A DNA stretch of 64,000 nucleotides, taken from the NCBI GenBank assembly GCA_904066235.2, contig CAJFCV020000002.1, positions 9,176,001 to 9,240,000 on the forward strand, written 5' to 3'. This DNA comes from Bursaphelenchus xylophilus (lineage: Eukaryota; Nematoda; Chromadorea; Rhabditida; Aphelenchoididae). The position numbers and the translations under genes are program-made. Positions within the stretch are counted from its first letter, which is position 1. Each line of letters starts with the position of its first letter. Below the pieces are notes generated by a model, which saw only the letters and a program-made list of their open reading frames with translations, was not told the origin of the DNA and did not search any database. This document shows, in pieces, positions 44,076 to 56,000 of the stretch.

Positions 44076-47000
44076 ATGACAAACCGGGTACGGGATCAGA
44101 GCGAGATGCGGCGACGGACCCGGCAGATCAGGGAGAATGAAGGTCTCTACGGTAAGGTCGCGCGTGGCTTCCGGTCGCAATCCAATCACGGTTCGCTGTG
44201 TTGACGAACCGTGAAATTGTTGTTGTGGTCTGTTCGTACAGGAAATGAGATTTGAATTTGGAGAGGGGGTTTATATGGGACTAATGGGATGAAGCGTGCA
44301 CTTGATTGGAGAAGTGTGATAAGTTTGGGTGAGGAAAAAACGGGTTAAAAGCCGGAGACGATAAAGATTGTGTTTTGGGAATTGAAGAAGAGGTCAGACG
44401 CGGTGATTTTGGACAGAAATTTTTGTAGTTTGCACGATTTTTCATCAAGATTTTGGGATATTATCCATAATGTATAGTGCTGATTAGAAAAATTGTTTTT
44501 TTTTTATTTTTTTTTGAAAGATAATCGAAGTCATTTTGCTTTTGAGACATCCTCATTGGTCTATAGATAACATTGTGACATTCTATGACAGATCTTATCT
44601 GACTTTTTCCCACTAAATTTGACGATATTATACATGATCATCTAAAATTTCAATTTGATCAAAACTTCAAAATTTTTCCTTAAAGTTCTCTACAATTCTA
44701 CTGTAGACAAATACAGTTTTGTCCTTTTGTCCTTCAAAAACTCCCACACACAGAGGTCACAGTTCTGGATCATTTTTATATTATACTTCCTCCTCACCTC
44801 TGACTTGTTGTAGGCTATGGGTTGGGTTTGTATCTTTTGCTGTCTATTACTCATCGAGTAGTCTTTGCGACTTTGTACATGCTTTTGCAAAACAAGCTTA
44901 TAAACGAGGATTTTGAATCAGATTTTTCAGTGACCATGGGTAATATTGTACTAGGTCGGAAGGGTAATGTTCGTGATTTGGAGAAAGTGGTGGTGGATGG
45001 TAAGTTGAAAATAGAGGATATTTTGAATCTTGGAGCTATAGGGGTTTTTATGGGGTTGTTGTGCATATTTTTATACCAACTTTTTACTTGGTGGTGAAAA
45101 GGAAAAAAGTGGTGTAAGGAAGGTACAATCTCGACACTTTTATGAGACGGTATTGAACTAGAGAGCCAATCAAGATAAACTTGGTTAGAAATCAGTGGGA
45201 AATAAGGAAGAAGTTCGATAAATCAACTGGTTACACTCTGTACTGTCCATTCTTCCAGTGGAAAAGACTTGGTCATCCTGCGACTACAGTTGGGGACCTG
45301 ATCCAATGGCAAAAAACGTACCATTTTGAATCCGAGAAGCATCAAAAATGGGGCAAAATGCTTCCCTCTCCAGGTGAAAAAACTTCGTTTTGAAGGGCGC
45401 GCCTTTTCCCTCACAAAATGAGCGGGCGCCTTTTGAAATCGGAGTTTTTTCACTTCGAGAGGGAAGCATTTTGCCACATTTTTGATACTTCCCGGATGCA
45501 AAATAGTACGTTTTTTGCCACTGGATCAGGTCTCCCCACTGTAGTCGCAGGATGACCAAGTCTTTTCCACTGGAAGAATGGACAGTACAGAGTGTAACCA
45601 GTTGATTTATCGAACTTCTTCCTTATTTCCTACTGATTTCTATCCAAGTTTATCTTGATTGGCTCTCTGGTTCAATACCGTCTCATAAAAGTGTCAAGAT
45701 TGCTGCAAAAAGTTTGTCAATTTTGTAATATGGAGCAAAGTCCAGTAGAAGGGATCTATTTACAATCTTCTCACTTTTCCCCTCGCCTGTTTTTCACACA
45801 GTTGACAGCCAATCACATGCATAGTATAATATCAAGAAGTATGTTTAATGGAGCTAATGATCAGTTAATTGTCAATTGTCTATCGTTTCCCCCCGTCGCT
45901 GCAACAGAGGGCTCCAAAAGACGCGAGGGTTTTTTTTAAAGTCTCGATTCGGTGGTCTATCTTGTATGTTTTCCGTTCGATCGGCTTTGAACGGAAGTCG
46001 GGGTTTGTCTTATAAAAAAATTGCGGGTAACCCCGCCCCCAACGCTTCTCAATCACATTTCTTTTTATCAAGCGACTGATTTCCGGCTCCATAAATCGTT
46101 TCCAAGCATCTTTTTTTTTGTAAAATTGAAAAATCATCGCGCGGACTTCGCAGATTTTGCAGGGATAAGTCTGCAAGAAAGCGTTCGAAATGTTTGAAGA
46201 TGGGGTTGGTGTTGAGATTGTAGGGTCGGGAATGGATTATTGGATACTGTAGTTTGTGAGAATGTAAAATATTTTTATATTTTGTGTATTGTGATGAGGG
46301 AAATTTGAGATTTTTCGGTTGTTGAGATAAAATGGTTGTTAAAAATCTAAGAGTCGTCTATTTTTCAAAATTTTAGCTCTGAAATTTAAGGTTTTAGTGA
46401 TTTTTTGGGTCCCACCACGAAATCTTTTGAACCTGAAATTTTGTGATTTTACCCCTCAGTGTGTGATTTTGAGATGACTTATGAACTATTCATGAATTTT
46501 TTAAACTTTTTTGACCCCTAAAATTTTTCAGATGCAATGCACGACGCACAGGATATGATTGCCCGCGAGGCGAATTTCGACGCCGCCGGCACAAATATGC
46601 CATATCTGTATCGGCCGGCGTCGCCCACGCCGCAAAAACGACCAGTCGAGGACGATGAAACGGGAGGATTCCTCACGAAAGAACACCTCGCCGAAGAGGC
46701 GCACTATTCAGCTATCTATGCCAAACAGGTAGGGTAATATAATTTTTTGGAAATCTTGGAGGGGAAATTTTTGTTTTTGTGGTTGGAAATTGAAGATGAT
46801 GACTTAAAAATTATTTTAGCCCTATATTTTACGACCATTCACATGGATCATGCGGATGAAACGCACCTTAAAGGACGATTTTGGCTCCATTTTACTTCTT
46901 TTATTCCTCTATTTACTACAGGTAAAATTTTGGTTTTTTTGCTTCGAATTTTGGCGGTGTGATGGATGACCATGTATATCATTGCAGGGTATACCATTAG

Positions 47001-50000
47001 GATTGATCTCAGCAGTTCCATTGATCTTACAAAGCAAAGACATCACGTACGCACAGCAAGCTGTCTTCTCCTTCGCACATTGGCCTTTTAGGTAAGTTTT
47101 CTTAAATTTTTTGGGGATTTTTTTTGTTGTAAATTGCGTTGTTGGATAGTAAATGAGCTCGGTTTAGCATGAAACTTCTCTGGGCACCGATTGTCGACTC
47201 TCTGTACTTCAAATCCATCGGCCGAAGGAAATCCTGGATGGTCCCGTGCCAATACTTGATTGGAGGATTCCTCCTGGTAGTCAGTTACTATGTCCCCGAA
47301 ATTATGGGCACAAATGGCAACTCACAGCCCAACGTTTTCTTCCTTATGGCCGTTTTCCTGCCGCTCAACTTTTTGGCGGCAACGCAAGATATTGCAGTGG
47401 ACGGATGGGCGCTGACAATGTTGTCGAGAAAAAATGTGGGCTACGCGTCGACTTGCAACGTTGTGGGACAAACTGTCGGATTCTTCATGGGAAATGTGGT
47501 CTTCTTAACATTACAGTCAAAGGATTTTGCCAATAAATGGATCAGAACGGTCCCGGAAGATAAGGGACTGGTCGAGTTTGATGGTATGTGGAAAATCATC
47601 GATTTTTATGGCTGTTATATAAAATTTATTGATGAAACAAGCAGAATATGATAGAACGAGGCGTTAGGATGGGTTTAAAAATGCATAGAGACAATGCCAA
47701 GAAAGAACGGTTTCGTGTCGGGACCAGAATGAATAAGGGATATATGCTAAATTCTTCTACGGCCTAGGTTCCAGGGCAGAAAACGTTGGGATTTGATAGT
47801 CAAGATTTCAATTTAAAGCAGTGTTATCAAGATTTTTTGAGATTTTTCGTTATTTATGGAGCAGTTTCCGACGAAGTTGTGACGGTGAATGGTGAATTTA
47901 GCAAGTTCGTCCAAGCCAATAAAAGGTGTCAAATAGCATGAGCTCACAGCTGAAAATATGAATTGTGAAATTGTAATTACAGTTTGGAGTAAATAGCGAT
48001 TTTTTTCTCACCTTGTGTTTTGGAATTGGTCGTAAATGGCCGACATTCCGTAGCCCCCACGCTCGCTGATTATCACCGCACTCCACCAATTCCCAAACCT
48101 TTTCTCGGCGACTTGCTTCATATGCCTAAATTGTGAAGGATTAGAAAAATTAGTTCAATGGGAATCGAGTTATATTACACTTGATCAGATGGTCTAAAAT
48201 AAGGAAAATCAGCTTACTTGGCTTGATAACTGTACTGATGAGGGTAAAGGCCAACAGTTTCTAGTATAATCTCCCGTAATTTATCCGATTTGCAGTTGTC
48301 GTCTGAAATTGAATTCAATTTTTGAAATTTTTTGGCAGTTTTTTTGAAATTTTGCACTATTTTTTAAGGTTTTTGTTAAAAATTTTGAAACTTTCAAGAA
48401 TTTTAGTTGCCTTTGTACTGTAAGGAACTTGGTTTGCTATGCCTTTCTGATTTCTGCAAATATTTTACTAGTAAACAAATGAAGTTCATGCTTCCCACAC
48501 CACGGTTTCCGGCAGACCAACGAAAAAACAAAAATAATTGGAATAGTTCAACCTTTTCCGACTGTAAAGACCTGACTGTAAAAAGTTCTCCGGAAATGGA
48601 GCTTTAATTTCTTTCCCCCCGGATCAATTACCGGAACGGAAAGAGCAGTAATATTGATGTTGTTGGGAAAAAAGATGTAGATTGTAAGGAAAGAAGGGAA
48701 GATAAAAGTGTACAATAAATGAATGTTGTATTTTAAGACTACTAGGAGAGTTTTGGATAGGTTTTGGAAGATTTTTTTTTGAAATTGCAAAGAATTTGAA
48801 AATTTTTGATGTCAAGTATAATATACGGATTTTGATAAAAGTTGTGGAAAATGATGGGTAGAGTGTGGTAACATACCTGGAGAAGTTTTATGGTGCATTT
48901 TGCAAAAGGTATTGAGATATGAGATTTTTTGAAAAATATTGTTTAACGAAAAATGAGTGTTTTCTTCGGTGAAAACCTTGTTTTCCAGTATGTTATAGTG
49001 TAAAATGTTGTTTGGTCTCACCGAAAAAACTTTCTCAGATTTTTCTCTTCCGCAGAAACTGTTGAAAAATTAGCAAATCGGAAGCGCTTTCTCTAATTTT
49101 CTCTCGCTTTTGGTTCATTTCTCACCTGCAAAGGAAATGAGATCACCAAAAAAAGTGTTCGCACGCTCAGCTTAATTTCCGGTGAGCCGACACACTTTTC
49201 TCCCCCCTTCCATCAATCATCGATTAACGCACGAAAGGCAGAGTACAGTACAAAAAATATATGTCTGGAGAATTACGGTACTTATTTTGCGTTTTCCGAA
49301 TTTCTTGGATTCATAGAAAAAATTCCTGGCGCCACTGAAATATTTAGTTTAATTGACAAGTCGCTAATTATGTTATCTATGTGTTGATGTGAAGAGAAGT
49401 CCCCGCGCTCTAATCGACCGTGAAGTTTGGTCTACTGTAGTGGGGGGAGAGATGGTCATAAGTTGGATTTGAATTAGCGGAAGCGTTAGTAAGAGTTTAG
49501 TGATTTCTGATTCTCAATGGTCGAAATTGCGGGGACAAGTCAAAGGGTTGCGATGATAATGAATGAACAGAAAGCATAATACGACAAAAGGTCGATGAAG
49601 AGATCAAGGAGACTCCAATTTGATATCGAAAGGTATCATAGAGAGATTTACATTAATGTCTCTGTGATACCTTTCGATATCAAATTGGAGTCTCCTTGAT
49701 CTCGCGTTGGTAAGAGTTTAGTGATTTATTTCAAAAATTGAAACAACTAAACATCCATAAAGAGATCAAGGAGATTCCAATCTGATATCGAAAGGTATCA
49801 TAGAGAGATTACGTTAATGTTTCTGTGACAAGCTGCGTTGGGATGTAGCCTGACTACGTCGCTACGCGACTCGTCAGCCTACATTCCCAACGCGGGTGTG
49901 CGCGCAAAGCGCCACCTAATTAGCCTAAGCCTAAGCAGCCTAAGCGGCTAAGCAAACTAAGCCTAAGCGGCTAAGCAGCCTAAGCAAACTAAGCCTGAGC

Positions 50001-53000
50001 TAAGCCTACGCAGCCTAAGCGGCTAAGCAAACTAAGCCTATGCGCTAAGCACCGCGCAGTGCACCTTATCAACTCACAGTGCATCTTTTCACCGCACAGT
50101 GCACTCGCGAAAACCCGGAGAAAATAAAAAAATTTCGAACCCGCGCGAACCCAACCGATATCGCCCTCGGAAAAATACTGGGACCCGAAATCGACGAGAA
50201 AGCTAAAGAAATTTTTGCTCTCTCACGAAAATGGAAAATCAACTTTTGCCACGCCCCTTTTTCCACGTTGCGACACGGTTTGCACAGTGCAATCTTGCCA
50301 AACGAAGCCTTTCCCAATTTGCACCGTGCGAAATTTGTTGGCGGAGTGTCGCAAAAGATTTTGCAGACACTCCCCTTCGAAACCTGAAATTTGGAAAAAT
50401 TTGCACGGTGCAATCAACAAAAAAGCCTACGTTCGTAGGCTTTTTTTCATTTTGCACAGTGCGAAAAACACCCTCCAAACGTTTTTCCCAGGCCCCCTTT
50501 TGATTTTCCCACTTTCCCCCCAGACGCACCGTGCACTCTGCATTTTACCCAATGAGCTAGGCTTTTTCTCAATTTGCACAGTGCGAATCCCAATTTTGGC
50601 TTTGTCGCTGCGCGAATTTTGGCTTTGTCGCTGCGCGACAAAGCAAAAATCCGCACAGTGCACCCTTTCGAAAGTGTTTTTGCACAGTGCGGAGCCCCCG
50701 CGCTCGGTCCCTTTTTGATTCCGAGAGAGCCACCCATGGCGCAGTGGGTAGCGCGGAAGTCTGGCAATCTGAAGTCCCCGGAGGTTCAATCCCCGGAAAA
50801 AAAATTCTACCACGTTGTAGTACAATTAGAGGGCCGTCATATTTTGGGTTTTTTACCCAAAAGTTTTGACTTTTTCGGGGTGAAATAATTAATGGAAAAT
50901 TTGGCCAGAATTAAATTCGGCCAGACCGTATTTTAGAAAAATATGCAGATTTTTACACTTATCCTGATCGAGTTTTCAATTTCCGAACGATTGAGCCAGG
51001 TCCCGTCTTCGTATCTCTACTCGTTCAAAAGTTACGGTACTTTTTATGTTTACGATGTTACAGTAACCCGGTTTCAAGAAATGGCGGAAACGCGTCGACT
51101 AATGTTTTGAAGAGCTATTTAAACACAGTAGAATGATTTTTGAGGCGGGTGGATACGATCAAAATTGACCGAGATACTGTAACTTTAAGCCAGACACCTT
51201 GTTACAGTAATCCCTCGTGTAGCGACAGACCTGGAACCGTGAAATACACCTTGAAAGACGTGTAATGACGAGTACTACCAGTGCTGTGAATTTTGTCCGG
51301 CGCGATCGCGTCAACGCTGAGAAAATGGCGAAAAAGCGCCTTACGGCGCAGAAGCTACCGTAACCCACAGTAAGCCGAAAAAAATCGGCGAGATAGGAGG
51401 ACTATGATACCACTTCTGATGGTGATTTTTCACGTAGATTCAGAATCTGGCATCAGAATTTGGAATTTCCTTCATCTACACCTGTAGCCTAAGGGTTGAA
51501 AAAATTGAAAATGTTATAGTAACCGTAGTTTTGAATTTACATGAAAGAATCCAATTAGAAAGTTTGAAAGGAATAGAAAACACGTCCGATAAAGAAAGAA
51601 TGGAACTCGGCGCTCGCTTCGCTCGCGAGATGTTTTTGAGTATGTCACAAAATCACTTCGCGAATTGTTTAGAACCGGGGACTGTAACCCGCCGTCCGAA
51701 AACCACTTCAGGCGCTTCCAAAAAACGCTCCGCAACTTTCCATGGCAGCGATTTTTGATTAAGGTCCTAGTTCCCGAGATACGAAAATCGGATTTTGGAT
51801 TTGAAATCCGGATATAACCGATATGCAAATTTTTGTTCAAAAAGCATGTCAGATTTGGAGTCAGCGTGAAAAATGACCCACAGTGCATGAAGGAAACGTG
51901 TGGATAGCTGGCCGTTTTCATGTCGAATCGTTTTTGACTTTTTGGAACCTTCCAGTCCCGAGAGCCGCCCGCGATGGGGACGCGACCGCGTTATGTAGAA
52001 ATTTCTGAAAATCTATTTGAAGTGTTTTGCAAGAGATCTATCGGAACGGGACCTGGCTAACTATCTTTAAAAAGCCGCAAAGGTGGCTCAAAAAAGGGGT
52101 ACTTTTTAAAAAGTCGGTTTTTTGCAATTTTCAAAATGACACTCCAACTATGGTGAAAAAACGAGTACCATATTCAGGTGTAGAATTCCATTCCACGAAT
52201 TCTGAAAAAAAAATCGGCAGCATAGCTCCAAAAAGAAAGGAGAAAACTCGATTTTTCAGTACCGACCGGTCGATAATGACAGCCACTAAAAAAAAGTCAT
52301 TTGGGTATCACAAAGAGTAAAAAAAAGAATGTATGGAAAAAAAAGTGAAAAAAATTGAAGTTAAGAGGAAACGGTCAGAAGCCCTTAATGTAGAGGGGGC
52401 GCGGCGGAGCGCGGCTCCCGATACCTTTTGATATCAAATTGGAGTCTCATTGATCTTTCGTTGGTGAGAGTTTAGTGATTTATTTTAAAAATTGAAAATG
52501 AGGAGACAAGGGAAAGGGTTTGTGATGAAAAATATTGAACAGAAAATGCAATACGACTAAACATCCATAAAGAGGTCAAGGAGACTCCAATTTGATATCA
52601 AAAGGTATCACAATGACATTGCCATTTATGTCTCTGTGATACCTTTTGATATCAAATTGGAATCTCATTGATTTTGCGTTGATAAGGCCAAAAATTGAAA
52701 CTGAGGAGACAAGAGGTATCGATGGAGAGATCAACGAGACTCCGAATTGAATATCAAAAGGTATCACAGTGACATTTCCATTTATGTCTCTGTGATACCT
52801 TTTGATATCAATTGGGAGTCTCATTGATCTCTTTTTAGACCAAGTATCTTCTTTTTTGATGTAAGGCCCTTATGAGGCAACTCTGCCACCTTTTCTATAC
52901 CCACAAAACTTACGTGCTGTCCGTTGGACGGTATACAACGGCATCAACAGAAGCACCAACAAATAAAGCCCCAAAAATGAGCACGATCTTATTGTCAGAC

Positions 53001-56000
53001 GCCTTGGCATGCTAAAAAAATGATACTAGTCAATGACAAATTGTAAAACCGAGGAGTTTTCGGCGTAGAATGCGGATGTAAAAGGAGCCTCGGCAGTTGT
53101 TCAAAAAATAGAACATTCTTTTTCGATAGTATTAAAAGGCCATTTGTTACGTGAAGCAATACAATATATTATCAGAAAAGGCATACTTTGAGCCCGGGCG
53201 GAAGTGAGGAGGGGAGATTGGAGCTAGTGAGGAGTTTTGTGGGTATTTTTAGGAGGGTGATTTTGAATGTAAAGTGGTCAAAAAAAAGTTTATGTAATTC
53301 TGGTAGGCTGGATTGGTAAATCAGTATGCAGATGTGTTAAACAGAGAAGTCATGTGTCATATCTAATAAATAATGAAAAAATTTCTTTTGAGCTGCTTCA
53401 GCTCGAAAACAGGTAAATTAGAACCCATTAGGTCTCAATTTGAGCCTCATCATGAAAAAAGAAGGTCTTGGATGTCATTTACAAGCTTTCAGTAGTATAT
53501 TTTGAGCTGGTGAAGGTTCCAAATCACCTCCTCAGATCCCCTCAAAATATTACAGTAAGACCTAAAATCTCCTCCGGAAACACAAACGAAGAACAAAGTT
53601 TTCGCTAGTTCTTTGACTTTGCTCTATTTATTAGTTTGTAGTGGTCTCGAAAGCGCCGAGCGGCAACTCAAAAAGCGGCCGAAAAACAGTTTAATGCGAT
53701 CGAATTACAAGCGTGACAGCAAAGGATTTACGTCAAACTTGTGGGAGGAATGGAATCCCGAACTTTCGGTCATTATTTACAGCGGAACTAAACATTTGCA
53801 TAAATTCGAGAGCGAAAAAAAAGAGATAAAATTTGTTGCCGAAGTGAAAGGGAAATCAATTAGAGACCCGCAATAAAATTCGAATTTCCACGGATTCCAA
53901 ACCCAAAAGACCTTCAGCGCCGATGATTTTAATGGATTTAGAAGAGCTGAAAAGACCCGGGCCTTCGGATTTTAGAATTTTACGGGTCTGTGTCGCGAGA
54001 TTCGTCATTTTGGCGGTTTTTATGGATGAATTGGAGAGTTGCGAGTAATAGCTCAAAATCTGGCTCAAAAAAGAGAGTAAACAAAAATATCGAGAAAGAC
54101 AAAAAATGAGCAAAAGTCCATGGAGTAAATCAAAAATAAATTGAAAATCTGGGTAACAAAGAGGTAATTGTAGTCTCGTTTTTAACCAAGGCTTTCGAAG
54201 CATTCATTTTGGGGCTCTCGGATACCTTTTGATACCAAATTTGATATTTCTTTGATGCCTTCTTGGGCCTTGTGATCGATTCCGTCGCAACAGTAAAGTA
54301 ATAAAATTCGCCCATTAAATTTGTGTCCTGACACGAAAGCAATAAAATTTTGAAGACCATTTTATAAGTTATGAAGAATCAGCAAAGCTTGTTTTCAAAA
54401 CCAAAAAAAATCTCGCATTCTAACTTTTCCCCTATCCCATTTCGCCCTGCCCGTTCGTTATATCCAGGTTAATCCCGGGTAACCCGGATATTATAAAAAA
54501 CTTTCACACCTCGCCCAAAGCAGGCAACCTAGTGGAACGACCGATTAGGCGAATGTTTTTGGGCGCTATATGAAGCCCTCTTCCCGTTTTGCTATTATAT
54601 AATCATCGCGCAATCGCTATAACTTTTTTGATTTTCATTGCACCTTTTTTTGTGTGAGTGAAAGTAAAAATTAAAGTCAAACAGAGGGTTCCGATGAATT
54701 TGCGAGTCAAACAAGGGTTAGATTAGTTTCTAAACGGTTGAAGAGGGTTTGAAAACAAATGGCATTGATAATTTGGGGGTTGAGTTGAAGAAAATCGGGT
54801 TTTTGGAGATGGAGGAAAAATAGAAGATTTTTGAGATTTTTGGGTTAGAAATTATGCAAGATAAAGTGTGAAGTACGGTAGACATTCATTCTTGCAATTT
54901 TTTATATACAGTGACGGACCTGATGCAGTTGCAAGACGTACCGTTTTGCATCCGGGAAGTATCAAAAAATGTTGCAAAATGTCTCCCTCTCCAAGTGAAA
55001 AAACTCCGATTTCAAAAGCGCGCCCTTCAAAGCGGAGTTTTTCAGTTGGAGAAGGAGGCATTTTGCAACATTTTTTGATACTTCCGGGAAGCAAAATGTT
55101 AGTTTTTGCCACTGGATCAGGTCCGGTGCACTGTGTATAAAAAAATTACAAGAGTGAGTGTCTAACGTACTTTACATTTTATTTCGCATAATTTCTAATC
55201 CAAGAAATTTCAAAAATATTCTTTTTTCCTCCATTTCCCCTAAAAACCCGATTTTCTTCAACTCAACCCCCAAATCATCAATGCCATTTGTTTTCAAACC
55301 CTCTTCAACTAGTGAGAAACTAATCTAACCCTTGTTTGACTCCCAAATTCGTCGGAACCCTCTGTTTGACTTTAACGGCACTGTAACCCTCAAAACATTA
55401 TGTTACTTTAGGCTAAAGTTATATAAAACTGACAATTCTTGATAAAGTTCCCGTTTTTTGTCTGAATGCATGCAAATATGGAACCAGAAAGACTCAACCA
55501 GTAACAGTTCATCTGTTTCAGGTTTCGTCTTCTTCTGGGGATGGGTCTTTGTCATCTCCACCACGCTGGTCTTCTTCTTCAAACATGAAATTGACCATTC
55601 CGTCCCTTCCCAACAAGAAGCCCTCGAAGATCAGAGCGGTGAAGATGAACTGGAAGACGAAGTACATCTCGGAGTTTTTGAAACATACTCGGTACTCATG
55701 AAAATCCTGTGTTTGAAGCCTATGAGAACCATGGTTTTGGTCCTTTTGACGGCGAAGATCGCGTTTGCCGCAGCGGATTCAATGACGGACCTAAAGCTTA
55801 TCAATGCAGGAATCACAACGGACAAAATTGCCTCAAGATCGATATTCTTGACTCCGCTGCAGATCATCTTGCCATGGCTGTTGGGAAAACAAACTGCTGG
55901 ACCGAAGCCGTTGAATGTGTTTTTATGGGCATATCCTTATCGGTAAGAGTTGGAAATTTTTTGGGAGAGTAGTTTTAGGGCGTTGGAGGATATTTTGGGG

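Larger units (their letters stand above)
49829..52421 (-). mobile_element. Helitron-like non-autonomous insertion splitting a family III element
   Basis: The left half of a family III copy ends at 49828 (CTGTGA) and the right half resumes at 52422 (TACCTTTTGATATC), so about 2593 bases are inserted at an A/T junction without evident target duplication. On the minus strand the insert starts TCGGGAGCCGCG and ends AGCTTG just after a strong hairpin. Helitrons insert between A and T, start TC and end with a hairpin then CTRR; CTTG here departs from CTRR. No Rep/helicase frame is present. The sequence is GC-richer than its surroundings. Classification is an inference; the insertion itself is directly visible. 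Confidence 0.6.

Noticed and set aside
50729..50800. Functional tRNA gene
   Set aside because: Anticodon stem and acceptor stem do not pair; only the internal promoter boxes are convincing.
50069..50888. Six overlapping open frames on both strands in the palindrome region
   Set aside because: Open frames in nearly all phases reflect few stop codons in GC-rich repeats. None has a start context, splice signals or a domain.
51514..51921. 135-codon minus-strand open frame inside the insert
   Set aside because: No transposase, helicase or other recognisable motif; composition resembles the rest of the non-coding insert.
49490..52840. CRISPR-like array
   Set aside because: The repeats are foldback elements and palindromes of varied spacing in a eukaryotic intron, not uniform direct repeats with unique spacers.
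53856..54360. Minus-strand open frames downstream of the 53613 ORF
   Set aside because: Two overlapping frames with hydrophobic stretches but no clear splice link or family similarity.
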